Assembly: GCA_023415375.1 (NCBI GenBank)
Contig: JAEZKW010000284.1
Coordinates: 1-12,881 of the forward strand
Source: Bacillota bacterium
Lineage (GTDB): Bacteria; Bacillota; UBA4882; UBA8346
DNA length: 12,881 nucleotides
Direction of reading: 5' to 3'
Every line of letters starts with the position of its first letter. Position 1 is the stretch's first letter. Below the pieces are notes generated by a model. That model saw only the letters and a list, made by a program, of their open reading frames with translations, did no database searches and had not been told where the DNA came from. Both the position numbers and the translations under genes were made by a program. Shown here piece by piece: positions 6,889 through 12,881 of the stretch.

Positions 6889-7794
6889 TTAGCCTTTGAT
6901 GCTCCCCGAAGCCACACCTTCAACAAAATATTTCTGGGTGAATAAAAAGATGATAACCACAGGTATAACCGATATCATACAGGCTGCCATCTGCGGGCCG
7001 TAATAGACAAAGTTTTCGGTGACAAAATCAGCCATGCCGAGTGGAATTGTCTTTAATCGGGCATCCGATAAGTAAATCATCGGTACAAAGAAATCATTCC
7101 AAAAGTATCTGAAGGAAAAGATAACTTGCACGGCCAATACTGGTTTTGACAACGCCAGCATAATTTTGGAGTAAATATAAAACTCGTTGGCGCCGTCAAT
7201 TCGGGCTGCTTCCAATAGAGAATCCGGGATAGTCATAAAATATTGTTTGACCAAAAATGTTCCAAATGCAGTAAAGGAACCCAATAAAATCAAAGCCAGG
7301 TGGGTGTTATATAAACCCAGGGTTCGAACCATGATAAACTGGGGAATGATGGTAATCTGAACCGGTATCATGATTGAACTAACATATATTAGGAATAATA
7401 CCTCGCGGCCTTTCCATTTTAGTTTAGCAAAAGCATAAGCAGCTGTTGTTGAGGTAAAAAGCTGGATTATCATAATAATCGATGTAACTTTGATGGAATT
7501 GAAAATATAAATCGGAAATGAATTCATGTCAAGCTTCCCGGACTGATCAAAGAATAATCTGCTGAAATTGGCGATAGTAGCCTGTTTTGGGATTATATTT
7601 ATGGGATAATCAAAGATCTCCATTTCATTCTTGAATGCTACTGAAATCATAAGTAATAACGGTAATAATATTAGGAACGAAGCAATACCCAAAAGCAGAT
7701 AAGTTGATATTTTGCCGAACACTTTTTCCCAATCAATTTTTGATGATGCGGAAAATAGCTCGTCATTCAACACTGCGCTCTTTTTCTGGTCCAT
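6889..7794 (-). CDS. Carbohydrate ABC transporter permease, MalG-like (CUT1)
   Basis: This inner-membrane subunit forms half of the translocation channel of a sugar importer. The 301 residues (from the chosen start) hold about six membrane segments, beginning near 30-52. The cytoplasmic EAA loop is at about 194-213 (LLEAARIDGANEFYIYSKIM), the site that contacts the ATPase. The C-terminus QKYFVEGVASGSIKG is typical of MalG-type subunits. A longer frame opens at TTG 7824, but GGAGG lies six bases before ATG 7794, so I take 7794. It follows the MalF-like gene by 36 bases. No ATPase gene is present in this operon, so a shared MsmX-type ATPase encoded elsewhere is likely. The substrate is inferred from the glucuronidase next door. 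Confidence 0.92.
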   Translation of the reverse strand: MDQKKSAVLNDELFSASSKIDWEKVFGKISTYLLLGIASFLILLPLLLMISVAFKNEMEIFDYPINIIPKQATIANFSRLFFDQSGKLDMNSFPIYIFNSIKVTSIIMIIQLFTSTTAAYAFAKLKWKGREVLFLIYVSSIMIPVQITIIPQFIMVRTLGLYNTHLALILLGSFTAFGTFLVKQYFMTIPDSLLEAARIDGANEFYIYSKIMLALSKPVLAVQVIFSFRYFWNDFFVPMIYLSDARLKTIPLGMADFVTENFVYYGPQMAACMISVIPVVIIFLFTQKYFVEGVASGSIKG

Positions 7795-7830
7795 AATACT
7801 CCTCCTGCATTTAAATTCAGTCAATGGAAT

Positions 7831-8724
7831 CTATTCGTAAGTCACCCACTTGTGTTGGCCACGGTATTGGATGATTGTTATCAACAATACAAGGATTAAA
7901 AGAATTAACGATTCTGCGGAGGCGTAACCCATCTCATAATTGGTAAAGGCTCTCTGGTAAATATCGAATACTAAAACCGTGGTTGAACTTGCCGGCCCCC
8001 CTCCCAATTGGCCGCCGGTCATAGCGAATATCTGATCAAATACCTTAAAAGAATTAATCACCGACATAATCACACATAAAAATGTCGTTGGACTTAACAT
8101 GGGCACGGTTATATGAATAAGCCTTTGGAAACTATTGGCGCCATCGATCGCCCCGGCTTCATATAATTCAGGATTGATAGTTTGTAATCCACTTAAGAAT
8201 AGAACCATATAATAACCGAATGATTGCCATAATGTCACTAAAATTATCGTCATTAAAGCGGTTTTAGGGCTGGTCAACCAGGGAATAGCAGGCATGCCAA
8301 TTGAGAGCAGGAAATGATTGAATGGTCCTTTACTTGGATGAAATATCAACACAAAAATTAAGGATACGGCAATGTTGGATAAAATCACCGGCAAAAAAAT
8401 AATTGCCCGGAAAAGAGTCCTGCCGATTAATTTCCCATTCAAAATGACTGCAAAAATAAATCCCAACAACAATTGAAATATAACAGTCACTACGGTAAAT
8501 CGAATCGTATTTGACAATGCATTCTGGAAGTTACTGTTGTTTATGGCCCTTACAAAATTATCAAGTCCGATAAAACTAGTCTTAAAACCACCGGAATAGT
8601 TGGTAAAGGCCAGGCAAATCATTGCAATAATCGGAATTAAAACGAAAACTACAAACCCAATTAAACTCGGTAATAAAAAAAGCAGGACGGTAAACCATTT
8701 ATTGGGTCGATAGGATGACTTCAT
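7831..8724 (-). CDS. Carbohydrate ABC transporter permease, MalF-like (CUT1)
   Basis: This is the partner permease of the importer. Its 297 residues hold about six membrane segments, the first at about 12-40. The EAA loop is at about 187-207 (ELYEAGAIDGANSFQRLIHI), followed by the TVPMLSP signature. The FDQIFAMTGG stretch near 229-238, followed by GGGPASSTTVL, is common in MalF/UgpA-type subunits. A first ATG at 8730 is only two bases from AAGGAG (8733-8738), whereas the second ATG at 8724 is eight bases away, so 8724 is the preferred start. The gene follows the binding-protein gene after an intergenic hairpin. It should pair with the MalG-like protein in the membrane and receive substrate from the binding protein. 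Confidence 0.92.
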   Translation of the reverse strand: MKSSYRPNKWFTVLLFLLPSLIGFVVFVLIPIIAMICLAFTNYSGGFKTSFIGLDNFVRAINNSNFQNALSNTIRFTVVTVIFQLLLGFIFAVILNGKLIGRTLFRAIIFLPVILSNIAVSLIFVLIFHPSKGPFNHFLLSIGMPAIPWLTSPKTALMTIILVTLWQSFGYYMVLFLSGLQTINPELYEAGAIDGANSFQRLIHITVPMLSPTTFLCVIMSVINSFKVFDQIFAMTGGQLGGGPASSTTVLVFDIYQRAFTNYEMGYASAESLILLILVLLITIIQYRGQHKWVTYE

Positions 8725-8745
8725 TTCCATGTCTCCTTTGCTAGA

Positions 8746-8781
8746 AGCCAGAGGTTCCGGATAATCCCGAAACCTCTGGCT
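8746..8781 (-). promoter_or_regulatory. Strong stem-loop between binding-protein and permease genes
   Basis: AGCCAGAGGTT (8746-8756) pairs exactly with AACCTCTGGCT (8771-8781). On the transcribed strand a U-G wobble and three more pairs extend it, giving a stem of about 15 bp around a six-base loop. No T-run follows, so at most it attenuates. Hairpins here in sugar ABC operons commonly protect the binding-protein mRNA from 3' decay, which would make that product more abundant than the permeases. Confidence 0.7.
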
Positions 8782-8808
8782 TAGGCTTAAACCGCTATAA
8801 TTTTAGTC

Positions 8809-10095
8809 TTAAGGCGTGGAACTAATTACATCTTTTAATTGTTTGTCAAGTTCTCCTAAGAATTCGCTGTCGCTCATATCGGTGGTCAAATATTTTTCAA
8901 TCAAAGGATTCAACACTTGAGTTTCAATTTTGGTACCGTATTTATTGGTATAAGCACCAAATACCGGTACGTCTTCACTCAAGTACTTAATCGATTCTTT
9001 ATCGGGTACGACTGAAGCTAATACAGTCTTGACTTGATTATCTACCAACGCGGGGAGGATACCGTTAGCAGCAACAACTTTTGCGCCCGCGGTACCGCCA
9101 GCCCAGGCAATGAACTTAAAGGCAGCATCTTTATTCTTGGACCCGGCATAAATATGATTTTCCGTAGGAATTCCGGACGTGCTATAATTGGGAGTATCAC
9201 AGGGAATGCGGGTAATTGCCCAATCTTTCCAAGTAAAATCTTTGAGTAAATTCTTATCCCGGCCGGCGGCCATAAATTGCGGAAACCACTCGCCGATAAG
9301 GCACATAGCCACGTTGCCGCCATAGAAAGCAGTGGAATAATGGGTTTTGGTAGCTTTTAATTCAGCTAACGGAATGATTGCCTTCGCTTTTTCCAAATCG
9401 CGTCTTATCCGCATTGAATATATGACGGAAGGGGTATCAACATCAAGTTTGCCGTTGGCATCAATGAAGTTAACATATTTTTGATAAGCTGGCAGGAAGG
9501 TGTTGACCGGCCAGGTATACATTACCGCACCGTATTGTTTGCCGTCGCCGCTGGAAAGTTTTTTGGTAACTTCGACAAATTTGCTCCAGGTCCATTGGCC
9601 TTTTTTTACATACTCGGTCGGATAAGGAATTTTGGCTTTATCGAATAATTTTTTGTTATAATACGTATAGTAGCCGGCGCCACGGAACGGTATAGCAAGC
9701 CATTTACCATCGATCGAAATGTAATCCTTATATTTTTTGTAAGCATCAAATTTGACATTGTATTTCTTGGCCAATTTATCAAGCGGTTCAATAAAGCCGT
9801 TGGCATTTTGCGGATACATATCGGCTACCCGTTTCTGCATGTAGCAATCCATATCGACTCTACCGGCAAGTAAAGTAAGTATCTTGGTTTCATAATCGGT
9901 GGCAGGAAGGTAAGTCGCTTTGACAAAAATTTCTTTTTGACTGTTGTTATAAGCATCCACAATCTGTCTGTAAACAGGGTCGTCCCAAAGATAGAAACTG
10001 ATTTCGGTTGGGCCTTTCGCTTGAACGCCCGCAATACCAATAAAGAGCGAGACCGCTAAACAAGATAGAATAAGAATTGTAAAGATTTTTTTCAC
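8809..10095 (-). CDS. Extracellular solute-binding protein, family 1 (sugar)
   Basis: This secreted receptor captures the sugar and delivers it to the two permeases. It has 428 residues. The N-terminus is a Sec signal peptide: MKKIF, a hydrophobic core to about 22, and probable cleavage after VQA at 26. Typical family-1 features follow: EISFYLWDDP after the signal, a GYYTYYNKKLFDKA segment (141-154), GQWTWSKFVEVTKKL (166-180), and GGNVAMCLIGEW (259-270). There is no good lipobox. A cysteine at residue 12 follows ILS, but only about five hydrophobic residues precede it. Gram-positive homologues are usually lipoproteins, so a periplasmic location in a diderm host, or an unanchored secreted form, is implied. 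The start is GTG 10095, with GGAGG eight bases upstream. It is the first gene of the operon. The ligand, probably a glucuronide, is inferred from context. Confidence 0.9.
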   Translation of the reverse strand: MKKIFTILILSCLAVSLFIGIAGVQAKGPTEISFYLWDDPVYRQIVDAYNNSQKEIFVKATYLPATDYETKILTLLAGRVDMDCYMQKRVADMYPQNANGFIEPLDKLAKKYNVKFDAYKKYKDYISIDGKWLAIPFRGAGYYTYYNKKLFDKAKIPYPTEYVKKGQWTWSKFVEVTKKLSSGDGKQYGAVMYTWPVNTFLPAYQKYVNFIDANGKLDVDTPSVIYSMRIRRDLEKAKAIIPLAELKATKTHYSTAFYGGNVAMCLIGEWFPQFMAAGRDKNLLKDFTWKDWAITRIPCDTPNYSTSGIPTENHIYAGSKNKDAAFKFIAWAGGTAGAKVVAANGILPALVDNQVKTVLASVVPDKESIKYLSEDVPVFGAYTNKYGTKIETQVLNPLIEKYLTTDMSDSEFLGELDKQLKDVISSTP

Positions 10096-10126
10096 TAATC
10101 CGTCCTCCCTTAATGTTATTTGGGAT

Positions 10127-10157
10127 ATTATAATGCTGAGACTGATTCATTTCCCAA
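10127..10157 (-). promoter_or_regulatory. Candidate promoter of the glucuronide operon
   Basis: On the minus strand a perfect TATAAT (10127-10132) lies about 31 bases before the GTG start, with TTGGGA (10152-10157) 19 bases further upstream as a weak -35. The spacing is longer than ideal and the -35 is poor, which fits an activator-dependent promoter. Confidence 0.45.
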
Positions 10158-10191
10158 TTTTGTTAGTAAAATTGTAACATAGTATGAATCA
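10143..10191 (-). promoter_or_regulatory. Candidate operator: paired inverted repeats upstream of binding-protein gene
   Basis: TGATTCAT (10143-10150) is repeated, inverted, as ATGAATCA (10184-10191), with centres 41 bp apart, about four helical turns. Between them lie AATTTT/AAAATT (10156-10161, 10168-10173) and TGTTA/TAACA (10161-10165, 10175-10179). The first half-site falls between the candidate -35 and -10. Binding by the adjacent NarL-type regulator is an inference. Confidence 0.4.
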
Positions 10192-10233
10192 AAAATACTT
10201 GATACGGCGGTACTGTTTTTGGTATTCTTTCAT

Positions 10234-10381
10234 CTAGTACTCCAGTACTAGTAGTTCGTCACATAAATAACTAGTAAAATTTCCATGCGCCGGAACGTCC
10301 GGAGGACGTTAAACTACTTAAGTAGAGCGTCTCTTCGCGATTTTGAGAGCTAATTTATTTACGAGACGCTCTACTAGTTAT
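10234..10381. repeat. Nest of palindromes between regulator and transport operons
   Basis: At least five inverted repeats are packed into 148 bases: CTAGTACT/AGTACTAG (10234-10251, two-base loop); AACGTCC/GGACGTT (10294-10310, three-base loop); the perfect palindrome CTACTTAAGTAG (10314-10325); AGTAGAGCGTCTC (10321-10333) with GAGACGCTCTACT (10363-10375); and ATAACTAGTA (10267-10276) with TACTAGTTAT (10372-10381). Several share bases, so alternative folds compete. There is no ORF. It could be a MITE-like insertion or a structured leader of the sugar operon. Confidence 0.6.
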
Positions 10382-10406
10382 AAAAAAACCATCCATACCG
10401 GACGGT
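10381..10406 (-). terminator. Intrinsic terminator after the response regulator gene
   Basis: On the minus strand a 7-bp stem with one G-U pair (ACCGTCC, loop GGTAT, GGATGGT) runs straight into a T-tract. Its first base is the last base of the regulator stop codon, so the two-component operon appears to end here, separate from the sugar operon. Confidence 0.75.
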
Positions 10407-11068
10407 CAACCGATTCCTATTTCATTAGCTTTGCGGGATGCCTGAACCCTGTCGTGGACTCCCAGTTTGGAGTAGATTTCACTTACATGATTCTTAACGG
10501 TTTGTTCGGCGATAAATAATCTGGCCGCAATTTCCTTATTGTCAAGACCTTGAGCCAGCAGCCGTAAGACCTCTTTTTCCCTGTTGCTCAGATTACCGGA
10601 CAGTGAATTCTCCGGGTCCGGACTATGTTCCTTTCCGGGCTTAAAAACTAGCTTATCCACGATTTTGGCGGCCACTTTTGGGGAAATCAAAACCCCGCCC
10701 TCATGGATTGCCCGAATGGCTGTGATTAACTCTGCCGGCGGCATATCTTTCAATAGATACCCTACCGCACCCAGCTTCAGGGCTTCAATGACATAGTCAT
10801 CATCGTCAAAAGTGGTCAACATCAAGACCCGGATTGCCGGGTACCTTTCTTTAATTCTGCGAGTGGCTTCGACACCGTTCATTCCGGGCATCCGGACATC
10901 CATCAAAACAACATCGGGTTGTTCAGCGGTAATCATTGCCAAAGCCGCCGGACCATCATTAGCTACTCCGACAACGATCATGTCCTTGGCCCGGGTCCTT
11001 AGGACCGTCTTCAGGCTTTCCACAAATAAAGTTTGATCATCAACCAGCAATAATTTGATCTTATCCAT
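10406..11068 (-). CDS. NarL/LuxR-family response regulator
   Basis: This is the DNA-binding output protein of a two-component system. From the chosen start it has 220 residues. The receiver domain (about 4-120) carries acidic D10 and D11, the phosphoacceptor D57 in LMDVRMPG, T85/T86 and K107. A linker follows, and a LuxR-type helix-turn-helix occupies about 158-217 (LSNREKEVLRLLAQGLDNKE, then a VKNHVSEIYSKLGV recognition region). The frame extends to 11122, but ATG 11068 has AAAAGGAG four bases upstream and starts MDKIKLLLVDD, the normal beginning of the domain. It lies 10 bases after the kinase stop and is surely co-transcribed with it. A terminator follows at once. The glucuronide operon downstream is the obvious candidate target, but no regulation is proven. 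Confidence 0.95.
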   Translation of the reverse strand: MDKIKLLLVDDQTLFVESLKTVLRTRAKDMIVVGVANDGPAALAMITAEQPDVVLMDVRMPGMNGVEATRRIKERYPAIRVLMLTTFDDDDYVIEALKLGAVGYLLKDMPPAELITAIRAIHEGGVLISPKVAAKIVDKLVFKPGKEHSPDPENSLSGNLSNREKEVLRLLAQGLDNKEIAARLFIAEQTVKNHVSEIYSKLGVHDRVQASRKANEIGIG

Positions 11069-11078
11069 GGTTCTCCTT

Positions 11079-12287
11079 TTACATATCAATCGGCATCCAA
11101 GCTGACAGCGAAAATCCATCACCGGGTTTGCTTGATACCATGAGATTGCCTCCCAGACGTTCGATCCGTTCTCTCATCCCGATTAGGCCGTAACCTTCCT
11201 CAATCAGCGCCGCCCCATTTCCGTTATCTTTGATCTGGATGCCGATCCCGTCACCCTTTCGAAAAAATGAAATGAAGATTTGGGTCGCCTTTCCATGACG
11301 GATGGCGTTGGTGATTCCTTCCTGCACCAGCCGGTAGGCAACCCAGTCGGCTTCCTCCCCAAAATGCAAAGGGGCGTCACCCAGGTTTAATTCAACTTCC
11401 AAATGCGTAGCCTTGGTAAAAGAGTCAATTAGTTTATGAATTGCCGAGAGTCCTTTGATTGACTGCTGTTCGGTCCGTAATAAATTTAAAGTGCGCCGGA
11501 TCTCCGTCAAGCCTTCTTTAGCTTGATCCCGGGTGCGCTCTAAATGTTCCGGCAATTCCTCCGGACTTTCCTGTGAGAGATCCAGCGCCGCTTCCAGCAT
11601 CATCAACAAGTTGGTTAATGTATAACCCAAAGAATCATGGATCTCCCGCGAGAGCCGCTTCCGTTCATTGGCGGCAGACTGCTGTTCAGCTAAAACGGCG
11701 TATTCCTGTAATTGAATATTGGTTTCCGCCAGTCTGAGAGTGGCTTCATGGAACCGGCGGTTCAGTTCTTTCAACGGCAGACTGTTTTGCAGTCGCAATA
11801 ATTCAGTTAATGTAATGATGAATATGGAATATAACAATAATGAGAATATATCATGATTTGAGGCGGTTGGAAGCATGACTCCCCAAGCCCTAAGCCGGTG
11901 CTGAAAAATGATGGTCAAAAGGATAATGATAATTGAGTAAACGAAACCTTCCACAAATTCGGTATAAACAATCGCCTCAATCAGTAACGCCGTCAACAAG
12001 GTCAATTCAATTCCCAGATAGCCGCCCATCGGCAATCCCACCAGTAAAAAAATGACCCCTTTCAGGCACAATACCGTCCAAATCATCACCGGCCGGCGGC
12101 AGAAAAAAGGGAGTACTGACAGGACTAAGGAAAAAGCCAATAAAAAGTCAAACTGTAGCCCCCAATGAAGAGGTAATAAGGATGCTCCTTGTTGTAAACG
12201 AAATTGGACCAAGGCCCCCAGATGAGCAATAATCGCTAGAAGAGGTACCATTACCTTTAATAAGCGCTCTTGCGCGTGTGCGCACAT
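11079..12287 (-). CDS. Sensor histidine kinase, DesK/NarL-partner (HisKA_3) type
   Basis: This membrane sensor kinase phosphorylates the next-encoded regulator. From ATG 12287 it has 402 residues. Five or six hydrophobic segments lie within about 8-165. A predicted coiled coil (about 172-210) leads to the HisKA_3 dimerisation domain, with the phosphoacceptor H217 in RLSREIHDSLG. The HATPase_c domain has the N box around N327 (QEGITNAIRHG), G1 DNGNG (354-358) and G2 GYGLIGMRERIE (365-376). There is no separate extracellular sensor domain, so it may sense a signal in or near the membrane. The frame could start at ATG 12401, but no ribosome binding site precedes that codon and its extra 38 residues are a shadow of a small ORF. 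GGGGGTGG lies eight bases before ATG 12287. The signal is unknown. Confidence 0.93.
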   Translation of the reverse strand: MCAHAQERLLKVMVPLLAIIAHLGALVQFRLQQGASLLPLHWGLQFDFLLAFSLVLSVLPFFCRRPVMIWTVLCLKGVIFLLVGLPMGGYLGIELTLLTALLIEAIVYTEFVEGFVYSIIIILLTIIFQHRLRAWGVMLPTASNHDIFSLLLYSIFIITLTELLRLQNSLPLKELNRRFHEATLRLAETNIQLQEYAVLAEQQSAANERKRLSREIHDSLGYTLTNLLMMLEAALDLSQESPEELPEHLERTRDQAKEGLTEIRRTLNLLRTEQQSIKGLSAIHKLIDSFTKATHLEVELNLGDAPLHFGEEADWVAYRLVQEGITNAIRHGKATQIFISFFRKGDGIGIQIKDNGNGAALIEEGYGLIGMRERIERLGGNLMVSSKPGDGFSLSAWMPIDM

Positions 12288-12303
12288 AATAAAAGCCACC
12301 CCC

Positions 12304-12477
12304 TCAATTAAATAACTTCGCGCAATGCAAATAATTCCCTGCTTCCATCGAAAACCAAAAAATACAAGATTGAAGATACTTATCAAAGGTTCTCTTTTCA
12401 TTGTTTTTTAACATAATTGACGCAGCAGAAACTTTCAAATCTGATTTCACATGATTTAATTTCCGGCTATCATGCAT
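12304..12477 (-). CDS. Possible 57-residue leader or small protein upstream of the kinase
   Basis: ATG 12477 is preceded by a near-perfect AAGGAGG with an eight-base spacer, among the best ribosome binding sites in the window. The product begins MHDSRKLNHVKSDLK, is basic, has a short aromatic and hydrophobic patch (CIFWF) and ends in HCAKLFN. I recognise no family. Its TGA (12304-12306) abuts the G-rich binding site of the kinase gene, 16 bases before the kinase start, so translation of the two could be coupled. It may be a small protein, a leader peptide, or chance. Confidence 0.45.
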   Translation of the reverse strand: MHDSRKLNHVKSDLKVSAASIMLKNNEKRTFDKYLQSCIFWFSMEAGNYLHCAKLFN

Positions 12478-12624
12478 ATCGCGATCCTCCTTGGACAATT
12501 GGTTTAAACTTTTTGCGATTTATTCTGTTTCACGGCAGGTAAAGCAAGTAACGATCACGAATTTGATGATAACTATAAAAGCTATTTCTATTGATTAGAC
12601 AGCTGAGACAAATGGAGTAATTAA
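12478..12624. promoter_or_regulatory. Divergent intergenic region between kinase operon and uridine kinase
   Basis: These 147 bases must hold the promoters for both the minus-strand two-component operon and the plus-strand uridine kinase. No promoter close to consensus is evident for either. TTGATG near 12563-12568 and a TATAAA near 12574-12579 are AT-rich candidates without correct spacing. Confidence 0.3.
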
Positions 12625-12881
12625 ATGTTAATTATCGGAATTGCCGGAGGAACCGGTTCAGGTAAATCAACTGTGGCCGAAGCTCTTCAGAAAGAACTCA
12701 GTTCCACCAATGTAGCCTTGATCTCCCAAGACTCCTACTATGCGGATCTAGCGCACTTGCCCTTTGAGGAACGGGCCAAACGTAACTATGACCACCCTGA
12801 TGCCTTCGAAAATTGTCTTTTAATACAGCATCTCGACCAAATCCGGAGAGGCAGAACCATTGAAGTTCCGGTTTATGACTT
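12625..12881 (+). CDS. udk: Uridine kinase, N-terminal part (cut by window edge)
   Basis: Uridine kinase phosphorylates uridine and cytidine to UMP and CMP in pyrimidine salvage, in the cytoplasm. Only 85 residues are visible. MLIIGIAGGTGSGKST holds the P-loop (GGTGSGKST, residues 8-16). ISQDSYYADL near 33-42 and NYDHPDAF near 54-61 are the acceptor-site motifs of the family, and the sequence runs off at VPVYD. GGAG lies seven bases before ATG 12625. It is transcribed away from the two-component operon, and its neighbours to the right are unseen. The related phosphoribulokinase is unlikely given the D-S-Y-Y and N-Y-D-H-P-D-A-F motifs. Confidence 0.93.
   Translation, partial: MLIIGIAGGTGSGKSTVAEALQKELSSTNVALISQDSYYADLAHLPFEERAKRNYDHPDAFENCLLIQHLDQIRRGRTIEVPVYD

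Noticed and set aside
10036..10064. Lipobox at cysteine 12 of the binding protein
   Set aside because: The hydrophobic stretch before it is too short for a signal peptide core, while a regular cleavage site sits after residue 26.
9034..10150. Other frames overlapping the binding-protein gene
   Set aside because: They are shadows of a coding sequence with a clear signal peptide and binding site.
12288..12401. Longer N-terminus for the histidine kinase from ATG 12401
   Set aside because: No ribosome binding site precedes it, and the region is covered by another frame that has one. GGGGGTGG fits ATG 12287 well.
1..12881. CRISPR array, tRNA or rRNA genes
   Set aside because: No regularly spaced direct repeats, cloverleaf with a GTTC-type arm, or recognised rRNA stretch was seen anywhere in the window.

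Overview
The window looks like a chromosomal segment of a Bacillota (Firmicutes) bacterium. The signs are strong GGAGG-type ribosome binding sites before almost every gene, TTG and GTG start codons, a CwlC-like Amidase_3 protein, and a carbohydrate ABC importer of the CUT1 type that carries no ATPase of its own. The solute-binding protein has a plain Sec signal peptide and no clear lipobox. That is unusual for a monoderm and would fit a diderm member of the phylum, but it is weak evidence. I cannot name a species.

Left part (1-1600): an antisense RNA-like sequence that resembles the 5' end (domain I) of a bacterial group II intron runs off the left edge. A small zinc-dependent N-acetylmuramoyl-L-alanine amidase follows on the + strand, then about 480 bases with no convincing gene.

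Middle left (1601-4690): a GC-rich minus-strand gene encodes an unusual fusion. An HbpS/GlcG-like domain sits in front of an S9C-type prolyl-oligopeptidase-family serine peptidase. Just upstream lies the 3' stump of another coding sequence, cut off where the DNA turns AT-rich. That AT-rich stretch carries a 115-bp MITE-like element with 14-bp terminal inverted repeats and two smaller inverted repeats, so it looks like a rearranged junction.

Middle right (4665-10160): a minus-strand sugar operon. In transcription order it holds a solute-binding protein, two CUT1 permeases, a GH2 beta-glucuronidase with the N-x-K glucuronate-recognition motif, and a small membrane protein that overlaps the end of the glucuronidase gene. 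A good intrinsic terminator ends it. Two strong hairpins sit between genes, after the binding protein and after the second permease, and probably set different mRNA levels along the operon. The likely job is uptake of glucuronides followed by intracellular hydrolysis.

Right part (10234-12477): directly upstream, also on the minus strand, is a DesK/NarL-type two-component system, preceded by a possible 57-residue leader ORF. It ends in its own terminator. Between it and the sugar operon lies a dense nest of palindromes, and candidate operator repeats overlap the operon's -10 region. The inference is that the two-component system controls the glucuronide operon. The window ends with the start of a uridine kinase gene on the + strand, divergent from the kinase operon.
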